A stretch of DNA of 64,000 nucleotides, from NCBI GenBank assembly GCA_034620365.1, contig JAQGEQ010000258.1, positions 434,001-498,000 of the forward strand, given 5' to 3'. Below the pieces are notes generated by a model that worked only from the letters and a program-made list of their open reading frames with translations, was not told the origin of the DNA and did not search any database. The position numbers and the translations under genes were made by a program. Positions 1-12,671 of this stretch are shown here, one piece after another. The number at the start of each line of letters is the position of its first letter. Positions within the stretch are counted from its first letter, which is position 1. The stretch comes from Pegea sp. RAD2-039 (taxonomy: Eukaryota > Chordata > Thaliacea > Salpida > Salpidae).

Positions 1-1755
1 TTAACAATATCTTCATCGGTAAAAATCCGTCATTTTTTAAAAGAACAAAACTTTTTGCAGCTACTTCTGTGGCTAGTTCTAAATGTTCCTTACTTTGCAG
101 CACTAAAAACAGAAATCAACAAAATAGAAATGACAAACAGACGAACAAACAAACCATCAAGAGATAGATTGAACCAGGGAAGAGTTTCAGGAGGATCAAA
201 CTCTCCTAACATCATTCGAGTTGTAAATAATCTCTTGGCTGAAACACGTAATCCTTCTTCACTTGTTTTATTATCTTTGACAAGATCAAGAAGCAAATCG
301 AATCGATTGTCTTGCTTCCCACCCTTCAGTTCCAAATCAACACCAGCTTCATGAGCAACTACAACAAACTTCTATTTAAACGAAATATTTTTATCACAAA
401 AATACCTTTAGCCGTCGAGTTTTTGCTTTTTGTATATTTGAAATCAGTATCTATACTTTCAATCGCACCTTCATCACTCACCACATATCCTTTGAAAGCG
501 AATTTATTTCGTAGAATATCACCTAAGACATATTTTCAAACTGGGAATCAAATAATGTTGCAAATAGACCCACCCATCATCATTTCGTTAGCACAAGCAG
601 GTACCCCGTTGATCGCGTTGTAACTACACATCACCGCGTGAGCCCCTGACTTGACACATTTGCGAAACGCGGGAAGAAAAGTAGTACCAAGATCATGTAG
701 AGATACTTGTGAGTTGAAACTGAATCTGCTTACAGGGATGTTTTCAGGTCCTCCATGCACACCAAAGTGTTTACAGGTAGCTGTAGCTGCAGCAAATCGA
801 CCTTCACCTTGTAAACCACTGATATAAGCTGAAGCAATATGACTTGTTAGAAAAGGATCTTCGCCATAAGTTTCCTACAACAATTAGTAAAGTGACAGAT
901 ATAAGGAATCAGATAAATCAACCTGATTTCGACCCCATAAAGGATGCCTCATAATATTAACAACTGGTGCAAAGCAACTTAAACCAGTTTGGTCACCATA
1001 AAGCTGATTTTTCATGAAATAGTTGTGTTGCGCGCGTGCTTCTATAGCTATTGTACTCGTCATTCGTCTTATCAACTCTTTGCTAATAAACAATTATCAG
1101 CAAAAGTTTGAAACACAAGAAGGTGCTGAATTATCATTAAACTTTTCATATATCGATTTCATCAAGTGAAATGTGCTTGAATATTTAGATAACTTTAAAA
1201 AGTTTCTAGTTAAAATATCAAACAAGTAGTAACTCAAATGTGTTTGAAAAACTGATTAAGTAAATACCTAAAAGTTGCAGCAAGCCCTATAGCTTGAGGA
1301 AAAATAGTTCCTTGGTTAAGATAACCGTGAAGGCATTCTGTAGTCCACTGATAAGGTTTGATGTCTAATCTAGTAATTTCGGGAGAAGGGCCGTTATCTC
1401 TAGCGCCACCTCTGGCTATCTGTTCAACTACTTCATTAAGTGTTAATCTAGAAACCTAAAAATTTGTTTCTTTAACTTCAACGTAAAAATGAATTTTATT
1501 AAAGATTGGCTACATCACAATTAGTTTAATAATTGAAAGAAATTACATGGCTTGAAAGTATTCTAAAGAAATTGAACTCACTAAATCATCAACTCTGTCA
1601 GTAATTGGCAAATTTGTATCTCGAAAAGGAAGAACTTCCGAATTAGATTGGATGTTATATTGATTTTTTTGAAATGTTTTTACTGCTGACTGCTTTAGTG
1701 ATGGTTTCAGTCCACTAACAGAACACAGAAACATCAAAAAGAAACTGACATTCAT
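1..1755 (-). CDS. Secreted GH3 beta-xylosidase/beta-glucosidase-like enzyme, 5' part
   Basis: Glycoside hydrolase family 3 enzymes remove sugars from the ends of beta-linked glycans. Exons on the minus strand: 1755-1582, 1455-1268, 1082-923, 874-574, 522-406, 358-155 and 102-1, all joining in phase (about 415 residues). The start at 1755 opens a hydrophobic secretion signal (MNVSFFLMFLCSVSG). Visible family marks are the N-terminal RVDDLVSRLTLNE helix, YQWTTECLHG, FPQAIGLAATF, CFAPVVNIMRHPLWGRNQ, the CKHF and CSYNAINGVPAC motifs, and GYVVSDEG, which carries the expected catalytic aspartate. The SYNAINGVPAC type resembles beta-xylosidase-like members. The C-terminal acid/base region and the fibronectin III-like domain expected in a protein of about 750 residues lie beyond the left edge. 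Substrate is inferred, not shown. Confidence 0.9.
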
Positions 1756-2575
1756 TTCAGCAACTTTTACAGCTTAATAATCAAACAGTGAACTTCTGTA
1801 CACAATAAAAATTGTATTTACAACTAAATTACACACTAAAGTTAGAAAGAAGTAATTTTTAACTTGTCGAAAAGTTTCAAATAAAATGTGTTAGTTAGAA
1901 CCAATCCAAGTACAAACGTAAATATGGAACTTGATGAGCTTTTTAAAAGATCCTAGTAAATAATCTTAATACAAAAATGAAAACTAAAATTATCAACATG
2001 CAAAACAGTTAATATGAATAAGCCAAAAAAAAAAATTGAACAATTTTTAAGCTTCCTTATTACAGCAATTAATAAGCTTTCATATAATGAGAACAGCACC
2101 ACATTTAGTAGTCGCAAGTAGATTACCAACGTCAAATATACATAAAAGAAATTTTATACGATTTTCAGAATATGATTGAAGAAATGTTTTAGTAAAAACG
2201 GAAGATTTAACTGCTGAAACTTCATACAAGTCAACAGTACGAAAAAAATGTAAGCTCCGAAGAAAGCAACAAGTGGCTTTCTTGAAGATTTATTGCAATT
2301 GTCAATTTGCTGGTGTAGTAATCTTTAAGCTTTCAGTAGGTAAATGAAAGGTTGCCTCAAACCACCATTATTGATAAATTTGCAACCAAATTTTACCTGA
2401 TTAACAAACAGGTAAAGTATTAGTTAGAATGGTTTGCGCTAGAAATTAAGCTATGATTTTGCAATAAGTTACAAAAAAAAGTAGAAAATAGAAGAAATAA
2501 TCGGTAGAAAAATTGGCTTGCATTGTAAGTGAAGGCATCATTTAGAACTAGATATTTGTAAAAGAATTATAAATA
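1756..2575. other. Intergenic, no gene seen
   Basis: AT-rich spacer between the start of the GH3 gene and the 3' end of the Fe65-like gene (5' UTR/promoter of one, 3' UTR of the other). Short open frames here have no recognisable similarity. An acceptor-like AG lies about 22 nt before the GH3 start codon. Confidence 0.6.
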
Positions 2576-3952
2576 CTATTTTTTTGATGAAACTGATCTT
2601 CGAAGAGGCTTGTTAGAAAAAACCGAAGACACAAACTTTCTGAGTGACCATCTTCTACTAACAGCAGGTGAAGGAGCTTCTTGAGGCTTCTTGCTGATGT
2701 CAAGAGCTTTTTCATACCTCAGACAACATGCTTCTTGTACGGATACCGATAAACGTAACGCTACAGGTGAGCATTGAAGCACGTGACACACTGCATCATC
2801 ACCAACCACACTGATAAAAGCAAATAAACTGATATCATCTCCAATGCCCATAAAAGAAAGGCATCGAATCCGGCAATGAACTATCACGTGATCATCACTT
2901 GTTGCTTTGACAACTAAAGCAGCATTACTAACAGAAGCAACAGCTTCTATACAAAGAGCTACATCACTTGTAGTGATGTTTCTGATAACATTTTTTATGG
3001 TTTCCATTCCATGTAAACTTTGAACTTTTTCTGAGCCTAAATATAACACTTGGTAATCAGATGTGAGTAGATTGGGTTTAGGTATCGGTGTAGATAAAGC
3101 AAGTTGTTGTTTATTTGAAGAATCTTCAAGTTTCTTGGATTTCTGTGACAGTTGTGAGCAAGCTACATGTAACTGTTCAGCAATATCAGGGCCTCGACCA
3201 TCACAACGGAGCACGTGGCACTTGTAAGTCTTTGTTAGTTCATCTTTAGCAACAAAAGCAAAATCACTCTCATCACCATGCCCGACTCCCCAAACTTTGA
3301 TCTGCTTGATAGACTGAGTATGTAGCTCAACTTTGTTAGAAAGATCATGTAATTTCAATTGACCATCACTTATATTCAGCAAGAGATCTCTCCCTGGACC
3401 CCAAGCACCAACACCGTCTAATATTTGACCATGAGACTTTGATAAATGCTGAATACAAGCTTCAACATTTGTACTGTTAGTTTGAGGATCAGAAGAGAGA
3501 TTTTCAAGAGGAAGCCAACCACGTGATTGGACAACAAATGAGTCGTTGGATGCAGGATTTTCATGTTGTGACATTTGTAAGGAAGCATACCTCAAAGCTG
3601 CATCCTCGAAATCTGCTAAACTTGAATCAACAATCTTTTCTTGATCTTCATCCACTTGATGATCACTTCCAAAATCCAATTTGCTGCTTGTTTCAGCCAA
3701 TAGGTTTGACTTTTGGGGTGAAAAGTTCCCATTTTTTGTGTCTTCTTCACTTGAAACATCAGATTTTAATTCAGGTCTGAACTTGTTTTCATAATTGGCA
3801 TTAAGCAGATCTTCTTTTGATTCAACTAGGTTCAGAATCTCCTCAGTCTCTTCATTCAGAAGATTCACATTACATCCATTATTAAAATTGTTGCCTTCCA
3901 AGAGCCTAACACCTTCACTACTACTTTCATCTTTTTCATAAACTTTTGCCAT
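2576..3952 (-). CDS. APBB: Fe65/APBB-family adaptor with two PTB domains, intronless
   Basis: Fe65 proteins bind the cytoplasmic tail of APP-family receptors and link them to cytoskeletal and nuclear partners. The frame opens further upstream, but the methionine at 3952 (MAKVYEKDESS, giving 458 residues) is preferred: an acceptor-like ttttaag lies 3 nt before it and the extra 22 residues look like non-coding sequence. Residues 1-140 are acidic and low in complexity. PTB1 runs about 142-275 (SRGWLPLEN, LLLNISDGQLKL, IKVWGVGHGDESDFAFVAKD, YKCHVLRCD). PTB2 runs about 292-415 (YQVLYLGSEKV, VHCRIRCLSFMGIG, FAFISVVGDDAVCHVLQC). The basic tail ends RRSVSSKK. No WW domain is visible, although typical Fe65 proteins have one before PTB1. 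A single exon is unusual among these neighbours. Confidence 0.9.
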   Translation of the reverse strand: MAKVYEKDESSSEGVRLLEGNNFNNGCNVNLLNEETEEILNLVESKEDLLNANYENKFRPELKSDVSSEEDTKNGNFSPQKSNLLAETSSKLDFGSDHQVDEDQEKIVDSSLADFEDAALRYASLQMSQHENPASNDSFVVQSRGWLPLENLSSDPQTNSTNVEACIQHLSKSHGQILDGVGAWGPGRDLLLNISDGQLKLHDLSNKVELHTQSIKQIKVWGVGHGDESDFAFVAKDELTKTYKCHVLRCDGRGPDIAEQLHVACSQLSQKSKKLEDSSNKQQLALSTPIPKPNLLTSDYQVLYLGSEKVQSLHGMETIKNVIRNITTSDVALCIEAVASVSNAALVVKATSDDHVIVHCRIRCLSFMGIGDDISLFAFISVVGDDAVCHVLQCSPVALRLSVSVQEACCLRYEKALDISKKPQEAPSPAVSRRWSLRKFVSSVFSNKPLRRSVSSKK

Positions 3953-4271
3953 TTGCTTAAAATTAAATAGATAAATCTGCGGAAATAAAATATCTTTAAA
4001 AGAAATATTTAAACACATTAAAAAAAATCAGGAATGTATTGGGTTGTAGAATAAAAGAAAACTTCTCATCAAATAAACAAATCTTAAAAAATGCTATTCA
4101 ACTGTAAAAGACTGATTATAAACATTTGATTTTAAGAGAAAACTTCAAATCAAGAAGAATATGACAGCAGAGTTACATATAACAGCTGTAACTAGCAGTT
4201 CTTTTAGTGTAATATAAAAAATGTAAAAAACTCTATTGATTGCGTCATCACGAAGCTAGTAAACATACCTC

Positions 4272-5135
4272 TCAAGGCTTAGGTTTAAAATTAGGATTAA
4301 TAAGTTGAAAGATACCAATTAATGAAGAAACTAAACCAGAAAAAGCAACAAGGCCTCCATGATTTGGAAAATATCCTAACTTAGATCCAGGCAAAGGTAA
4401 ATCAAAGATATTTCTGATTAAATCAAGAGTAGCTGGAATGTTGTAATAACAAACTTTTAGAGCTAAATTAACATCTAAATTTCCACTTTTCTCATCACTG
4501 GTGGTTTGCAATCGAATTAATGTCTGATGTAATAAATATAAATCACGAATGATGCTAATACAAATTGACATATGGAAGAACTTAGCAGAAGTTGTCTCCC
4601 ATTTTTTGTCTACTTCCAGTAAACCAATCTTCCCCATCCATAAATAATGATCCAAAAATATATGTATTGTTTGATTGATGTAGAAAGTTGATAGAGTTAC
4701 TTTTAAGATAGGGTCTAAAAGGTTCATGGATTTTTGTGCATTTTTAAATGAATGCAAAAATCTTCCCAAACGTAAAACTGAAATAAATATCATTTTGAAT
4801 AATTTAGGAAGACTGGCTGATTAAATGAAAAACCTTTTCTTGTAAGAGAAGTATGCTTTTCCAGCTTGTTCAACTTTTCAATCAAGATATAGTTTTTATA
4901 ATTTTGTTGCATTCCCCAAGATGCTAGCTTGCAAGCATACTGAGTTGTTCTGAGTAAAATTATTACAGATTTGATGACCAAAAACATAACTGCTTTTAAT
5001 GTAAAGTTATTTCATACTTCAATTACATTTAATTACTTAATTACATCAAACTATCAATTTGTAGGAAATATTTTACCTATATAACTTATCTCTTCCAATA
5101 GCTTTATCCAGTACATCTAGTAGAGTCTGCATCAT
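4272..5135 (-). CDS. PEX11: Peroxisomal membrane protein PEX11 (11B-like)
   Basis: PEX11 elongates peroxisomal membranes before fission. Three exons, 5135-5077, 4949-4834 and 4777-4272, join in phase to give 226 residues, close to the usual 230-260. Exon 1 encodes MMQTLLDVLDKAIGRDKLYR; the GRDK-YR-TQYAC block across the first junction is the PEX11 N-terminal signature. Exon 2 carries the amphipathic region ending HTSLTRK, and exon 3 continues LRLGRFLHS, then YLWMGKIGL. The last exon ends with a hydrophobic segment and FSGLVSSLIGIFQLINP, followed by a short lysine/proline tail. Intron 2 is only 56 bp. Two adjacent ATGs could each start translation. An acceptor-like ttttgtag lies 12 nt before the first ATG. 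Confidence 0.92.
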
Positions 5136-7731
5136 GATGAAGAGTTTCTACAAAACTTACGAATAAAGAAACTTTAAAAAAATCAGATTTCTAATGAAAA
5201 AACAACAAACAGTTTTTACAATACTTGAACATTTGATAAGTTTTCTAGCTTCAAATAAAATGTAACATTTTTCAAAACAGCTGTACATTTTGTAAGTATT
5301 TTTATATTTAACAACAAATTATCATATTTTTAACTTTTATTTAGTACATAGAAAAGATCACCAAAAAATTGGTAACAAATGTTGTAAGATTGGTTTAATT
5401 TAAAAGAGTGTCTAATATATTAAGATCTAAAATCTTAATCATGCCATTAAAGAATAAACATTTTTAAAAAGATGTACAACATAAAAAATTCAAACTAAGA
5501 AAACAAACAAATGCAACTTTTTATAAACAACTTATAAAATTTATCTTTGATAAAAAATCATTAAAATACAAATAAACTATTTATTATAGTCAAACTAATA
5601 ATTGCATAAAGTTATATATTATGCCAATAAAGATAGTTTATATTTAAAGTATCATTATACTATAAGTCATTGTTGAGACTATTCTCTAGACTGTTAAGAA
5701 TATTACATGAAATACTGCCTCACATATTTTGCTATAATTAGAATATAACCTAATCAATAAGTGTCTGTTTAAGAAATAATAGAATAACAAGTTTGAAAAT
5801 AATAAAAAACAAATTTAAAAACATGAAATAATATATTTTTGTGACTTCATTAATATAAAATATATTTTACTAAAATTTAATAAAGATGGTAAAGTTTATG
5901 AGCTTCAATCTATTTTATAATCCCATAAAAGAATCAGTATCAATAATAATGAAATTTTAGGTGTAACATTTTTGATTCGAACTCATAATTACAATTTGTT
6001 TATGGATAATGTTTATGATTTCTGAGTTACTCTCCACAAGAGGGTACAATTCTAAAAATAAGTATCTTACTAGTTAAAATGGTTGCTTATGAAATTAATC
6101 TTTAAAAACTACACTTATTTTTACTAAATTTTTATAACAATTTTTAACTAAAAACTTTCTTAACTTTACCTTCGTTAAAATGTTTCTGCTCAGTTGAGAA
6201 AAACTCAAAGCTCTTTCTAAAAATCAATTTTATTTGTATTTATCAGTTTAACAACAGATCAAAATAAAGTATGCTAAATTAAGATAACGAATATAATACA
6301 GCTAACCACTTTTGAACTGTTATATTTCAAAATTTGTTTTTTTGAAAGCCTACATTTTAAAGTGTTAGAAAATGTTTTGTCATGTAAAGTTATGTATTTC
6401 TTTTTTAATTCTAGCATTTAGTTTATTTGACTGTTTAACATAAAGAAACTTACGGCTAAGTTTTCAGCTTACCGAATTAGTTTTAGATAATTTAGCAAAG
6501 TTGTCTCCAAAATAAGTCTTTTAAGAACGATCTAAAGTTTTGCTAAGTAAGCTTATACATGCTTATAGCTAGCATTTGTTATTTATAACATCTAATGTTA
6601 TCTTTTAATATTTAATTTATTTTTTAATGTTTAATGCTATTTTTATCACTTAATGGATTTTTACCAGAAATAAGTATGTTATAAAAAAAACAGCAAGAGA
6701 CTTTTTTCATCATAAGTATTAATGAATAAAAGATAATAGAAAATCTTCAACTTGTTATAAGACAGCTTATCAAAATATTTTCTATAGAGAATATATTTTC
6801 TAAAAATATTTAAGAAATATAACAAAATGAAAACCTTAAAATAATTTCCTTGACACTATTGATTCGTTTTATAGTTTTGACATTTTGCTAAAAGTGTTTC
6901 TGCAAATTTTAGCCTATTTTTAATGTTAACATACAGCTTACAAATACTAGTATAAAACATTTTTTTTATTTTTAGCCATGACCCATAATCTAATTATACT
7001 CTTATAATGGCGAATTCTTTTATATCAACTCAAGAATTGTTTTTTTTATTAAATTTGTATTGGTAAATATTTCAAAGGGCGAAATGACATTCTGATACCA
7101 CGTGTAATATTTCATTTCAAGCTATAACTAAGTTTCCATTAAACTCATTGTGATAAAAAACTTGTTTTCAAAAGTTTATCTTAAATAAAATGCCTTCGAA
7201 GATAAATATAAATAATTCTTGTATACTATTTTATTTAAAATTTTAGAAAAACCTATAAACGTAGCTTTTCCACATTGATTGATAAGTATAATGTATAAGT
7301 AAAATATTATTAGTTGATTTAGGAGTTTTTTTCATTCAACTAAAAACCTTGAAATTCTGCGACTATTTGTTTTGATTAAAAAAGGTTTTTAAAAGTGATC
7401 TTAAAACCTTGCTCCATGTTGTGAAATATTTAGCTGTCGTAAAAACTGTTAGATTCTCTATTTTTAATAAAGTTTGAAAAGTGTTCATTTTGATTTTAAT
7501 ACTATTTTAAATTTCTTAAATTTGAGGTCATATAAAAAGGTTTTTAACCATTAATGAAAAACTAATTTAGATAATATTAAAATTTACAATAACATATGTT
7601 TTATATTAATTCATTTTTCATATTTATAAACTCTTGTAACTATATTGAGTTTCTAAGCAGCAAAGCTTACAGTAAGTTGAATAATATATTAAAAAGTAAT
7701 TAACAGATTTTTTCAGATTTTATTTTTAATA
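5136..7731. other. Intergenic, AT-rich, no gene seen
   Basis: About 2.6 kb between the divergently transcribed PEX11 and TTC27 genes. It is very AT-rich with frequent stops in all frames and homopolymer runs. It presumably holds promoters for both genes, but no motif could be called. An acceptor-like ttttttcag ends at 7716, just before the TTC27 start. Confidence 0.6.
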
Positions 7732-10700
7732 ATGATTAATCAAAATATTGAAAGTTTTGAAGTCTCATGTTTGACATTTTTATCATCTAAAAAGCCCGAA
7801 GTTTCCTCTTTAGGTATACTTGAATGTTAAAATCTGTTTAAATTCATCTTATGTTATTAACTAGCTTTAGTTATAAGTGTATTTTAATTTATCAAAAGCT
7901 ATTTATCTGTTTATTATATATTTAAACCTTTTTTATTGATAGTGCATATTTAAGATAACAAAATTTATAAAGTTATTCTTGGCTTAATAATTATGAAATT
8001 ACATTTTTAAACTGTTTATCAGGTGATGAAGAACTATCTTCTATATGCCAGGAGTTGTTATCTCATAATTACAAACTTGTACTTGAAAAATGCTCCAAGA
8101 AAATAAGTTTTGGTTCTGATTCAGCAAATTTTGTTGAAATATTACAGACCAATTATGTTAATGATCAGAATCAGTAAGTTTTATAAATATTTATAAAAGA
8201 TTAACAAATATCAGTTTCATAAAAATAGTTATTCTAGAAATATTTTTTTCTTATTTAGATTATTTATGTAATGATTATACATAAAATGTTTATAATTAAT
8301 TAACTTTGAACTCAATTATAGACACATCTTGCTGTTTTCATGTGCTATTGCTAGTCTTCAACTGTTTGTTGAAAATAATTGGACTGGTCCAGTATCAGAT
8401 CCACCTAAACTCTGGGATATGGTCTGTTTTTACTCATCAATTAATTGTTCTTTTAATTTATTTTTCTTATTTCTATTCAAATAGGATCTTGTATTAGTGG
8501 AGTCAGCATTAAAAGAAGGTTGCTTCAGCATTTCTCCTCATGTGAAATCAGCAGAATATTTACTAATAGCCAAAATTATCTTCAAGTTTTTAACTGAAAA
8601 TTCAGAGCTTGAGGTAATTGTAGATAATTAAAAATTAAATAAAAAGTTCTGATTTTTTATGAATTTATTTTTATATTTTTAACTGAAATTTTGTTTAGAC
8701 TTCAGTGTGGTGGTACATGAGATGTTTAAATGTAAATAGTCAAATTCTGGAAGATAGAAGTGACTCACTCTATGTAGCTGTGAAAGAGTTAATCAGAAGA
8801 ACAAAATTGTTGAAAATTTTGTCAAGCAATAAGTAAGTTTGCTTTTCAAAACTTTTATATTTTAAAAAAGTGATAAAAATGTTTATTAATATTGAATAAA
8901 GTTTATATTTGCATATTCCAAGATTTTTAAATGATTTCTCTCTAATTGATCTTCTTTTTTATAGAAGTTTACTAATTTAGAAAGTTTATTTTTATTGTAG
9001 GTCTTTAAATGTTCAGTTTAACTTGGAAGCTGGGTTTTCACTTTTATATTTTTATCAGTACAAAGAAGCAAACGAACATTTTGAAGAAGCAAAAACTACT
9101 TTGGGTTTATCTTTCGGTTTCACAGGTTTTGAAACTTTTTTGTCTTCAGTATAACAATTAGGTTTTGGAAGTTGGTAAATTAAATTGTAAATATCACTAA
9201 ATAATGTTGAGTAATTATTAATTTAACATTTTAGTAATAAAACTAACAGTTTATTGTAAAAGTTGTTAAATAATTGCAGGTATTTTAGGAGTTCGCACTA
9301 AATTCCAGAAGAAAGCTCTTGCTCAGTTGGTTTTGAAAGTAGACAGTCACGACAAAGATTTTGTTTCGACCATTTCAGATAAACACCGAAATTACATTCC
9401 AAAGGTTTATTTTTTAAATCTTATAACACAAGTATCTGTTTGAAAACTTTCCAATTTAAATTTATCAATTTGTAAGAATAATAATCAAATTACATTAATT
9501 TGGTAAATTCGTTATTTTGCTAACTCTTAAGTTAACTTCTTTGCTTTATGATAAACTTTTAGAATTTTCAACTAAATGATGACATTCTATTGGATAAAAT
9601 GAAGTTTACTGATGAGGAAGAACATCAGAGTGTTGAGATCACTGCAGAAGAAGCAGCAGTTGTTTTAGCTGCCTGGTTAGTTATCACCTCAGACTTTTTA
9701 AGATCTAATTTGTATCTTGTTGTGTTTCAGTAATGCTATGCAAAAAGCAAGTCCAAAGAATCGTCTACAAGAGGAAGAAACAGCCGCGATTGTAGAAGTA
9801 CATGACGTCATCGACTCTGAAACTTTCAATCTAATTCTACCTGAAATATTTTCAGTTTTTGTTAGAATCTCCAAATGGTTGGTGTGTTTATTCAGAAGCT
9901 CTTCGATTAAGATGTAAAAATGAAAAAGGAAAATCGCGAAACGTTGAAAGAAGTCTCGCTCAGTTGGAAGATCTCGTTAAACTAGTTACTACATCTGATG
10001 AAAAGTCTTCAGAAGAAGATCATCTCCGTTTAGCTCTCTTCTACTCCGTGTCTCCTCCTCCTGTTTGGATTTTGAAGGTTCTAATCTTTGTCTATAATCT
10101 TAATAGTGTCTACGAACTTTCTAAGGAGGTCATTAGTGCCCTTGATATTGCTTTATTATGATGGAACCTCTGTTGCCCTCAATACAGTTGCTGGATTGAC
10201 CATTGTTGTTGATGACGTCATTGTCGCCTGATAATCTCAGCCCTGTACTAGATAAGCGGGTAGGGACGTGAATGATCCATAAGTTTAAAGTCCTGTTTTT
10301 AATCTTCCATGAAATCTTGAAGTTATTCAGGGAGCGACCCCCAGATTGTCTTTCAGTGCTCGATCCAACCTGAAATTCAATAAAAGGATCATCTTGAACT
10401 TTGGCCTCTTTTCCTAAAAATATCTTTTATAAAAAAAGGAGGTTTTTAGACATCAACAGGGTCTTAGGGGTCTGGGCCTGCTTTGTTCTCACAGTTACAA
10501 CGTTTTGCTACCTGGTGGCGCCTTTAAAGTGATCATGTGTCTTGCAGAAAGATTATGCGCGCGTTCTGATGTCACTTGGATGTACTGCGAGCGCGTTGGA
10601 GATCTACAAGACTCTGTCGATGTGGGAGGAAGTTGTGATGTGTCTCATTTCCTCCGATCGCTTTAGTGAAGCTATTGAGATTTGCAAACAACAAATTGAA

Positions 10701-12671
10701 GAGAAACCGACCCCTACAATCCTCTGCTTGTTTGCTGATTTAACTCGAGTCAGTTACAACTTTAGAATCTTTCAAATTTACATCTTGAATCTCATCAGAA
10801 CACTGAGTACTATCTACGTGCTTGGGAGCTTTCTCAACATCGATGTACGCGTGCCATGAACTCCTTAGGAGGTTACTACGTGTCGAAGAAGAGATACGAA
10901 GAAGCTATCGACTCCTTCAAAGAGTCACTCAAAGTTTTGTCACTTCAGGTTTGAAATGTTTGAAGTCTTCAAACACTTTGATAAATTTGTTGAAAATTCC
11001 AACCAATTTTCTGACGTAAAAAGTTCCATCGTTTTGTGACAAATACAAACTTGTTGTTGATCCAACATCTGATGTAGATTGGAACTTGGTTCACTCTTGG
11101 ATGCACCTACTTGGTGATGGAGAAGTATGAAGATGCTGCAGACTCTTTCAGAAGAAGTGTAGGTCTTGACTGGGATGTAAGATACTTTTTTAATAAAATT
11201 ATTTTGTTACCAAGTCATTCTCTATCAACATAAAATTCATCTTTTACTCAGAATTTTGAAACCTGGGCAAATTTATCAACTTCTTATGTAAGATGTGGGA
11301 AAAAGTAATTTGAAATTTCATTTATTTACAACTCTGTCAATGGATTTGCTAATTTAACATCCTACCGAATAATATTTATTCTAATGTTTTAAAATATTGA
11401 TGTTTGTAGGAAGGAGGCTTTTAAAGCTTTATCTGAAGCAATTAAATGTAATTTCGACCAATGGCAATTGTGGGAGAACTATTTGTGTGTTAGTACAGAT
11501 GTTGGTAAATTTAATGAAGCTATTGTAGCTTACAACAGGTTTGTAATTGTAATTATAAAAATTAAATTAGCTCAATAAAGTTTATTTACATCTGAGACTT
11601 ATTTAAGATTAGAATCTATTGAAGCGATAATCACAGACATCATAAGTTAGAGATTTATTTAAAAGCTTTTGATGAATATATTTTATAGATTATTAGATTT
11701 AAAGAAGAAATATGAAGATATTCCAGTTTTATCAGTACTTGTTAAAGCTGTTGTTGAAGATGTTGTTGATGCTGATAGTCGACCTGCTTCCTGGTTAAAA
11801 CCAAAGTTGTTCAAACTTTTTGGTCGCATCACCACCAACATGAAAACTGATTATAAAGTTTGGTTACTTTATGCTAAGTTATGTGCTAGTGATGTAAATG
11901 GTTCGAATGAGGAAAGATATAAAAATGCTGTCGAATTTGCTCACAAAGCTCTTAGGATTGGTTTACAGCAAGATGGTTGTATGAAAGATGACAAGTTTGT
12001 TGAAAATTTGATCGAAGTCGCTGATACGTTGGTCGAAAGTTAGTTTTATTTATTTATTTGTTTGAAATCATATAAATGAAATGATTTTTTATTTAGTTTC
12101 TTCCATGAAAAAGATTGAAGGGAATAAATCACTTTTGTCTCCTGTGAAGTTTTCTCTGAAAAATTTTGTGTCAAAACTAAAAGTAAGTTCAAATATTTAG
12201 CTCCTTTGATGTTTACTAAATTAACTTTTTTCTTATTTACCTGCTTGATAAGGAGTTGTGATATCAGAAAAGCTAGTTTGAAAACCACATAGAGCAATTA
12301 CGATAAGTAGAAATATTGTAAAAACTCCTCGCCCAACAACAACAAGTCAATGATAACTTGTCTTACAAACAAATCTTGTGCTTGTTGGTTGAAGGAACTT
12401 AAATGTGCTTTAGTGATGGCCTAATTACTTCTCAACAAAATCTATTAATAACTCTAACTTTAGTTATTTTCTAAAAACAATAAATTTGGAATTATTTAAA
12501 AAGTATTTAGTTTACTAACTGATTATATATATACTAACTGTTTGCTTTTACCAGAAACGTCAAACTGAAGTTCTTGATGAAAATACAATCAAGAAATTTG
12601 TAAAATATCAAGAAAAAGTTGAAATTTTAAGTGATAAATTAGTAACAATACTAGAAACTGTTGATGAATGA
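7732..12671 (+). CDS. TTC27: Tetratricopeptide repeat protein 27 (TTC27), with one apparent frameshift
   Basis: TTC27 is a conserved TPR protein (the relative of yeast Emw1). Exons: 7732-7813, 8023-8173, 8322-8421, 8485-8613, 8699-8832, 9001-9125, 9280-9404, 9563-9675, 9731-9797, 9856-10077, 10548-10748, 10799-10948, 11079-11176, 11252-11304, 11410-11538, 11689-12038, 12097-12182, 12555-12671. Diagnostic stretches are [17 protein letters not shown]-type TPR1 ([10 protein letters not shown]), [33 protein letters not shown] and [19 protein letters not shown]. The length would be about 810 residues (human 843). All junctions keep phase except inside exon 11079-11176, where one base appears to be missing at about 11100 (LG-C of the TPR). 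The first exon ([11 protein letters not shown]...) is predicted only from phase and position. Introns of 50 and 58 bp occur. AATAAA lies soon after the stop. Confidence 0.9.
10078..10547. repeat. Insertion-like, GC-richer intron sequence in TTC27
   Basis: This intron is noticeably richer in G and C than the other introns of the gene and includes phrases such as agcgacccccagattg and gggtctgggcctgc. The composition contrasts with the AT-rich flanks and suggests an old mobile-element insertion. I see no coding motif or terminal repeat, so the class is unknown. Confidence 0.3.

Noticed and set aside
9717..9917. Reading straight through 9798-9855 of TTC27 as coding
   Set aside because: Removing this 58 bp GT-AG stretch restores the family sequence (AIVE then FLLESPNGW), while read-through moves into a wrong frame.
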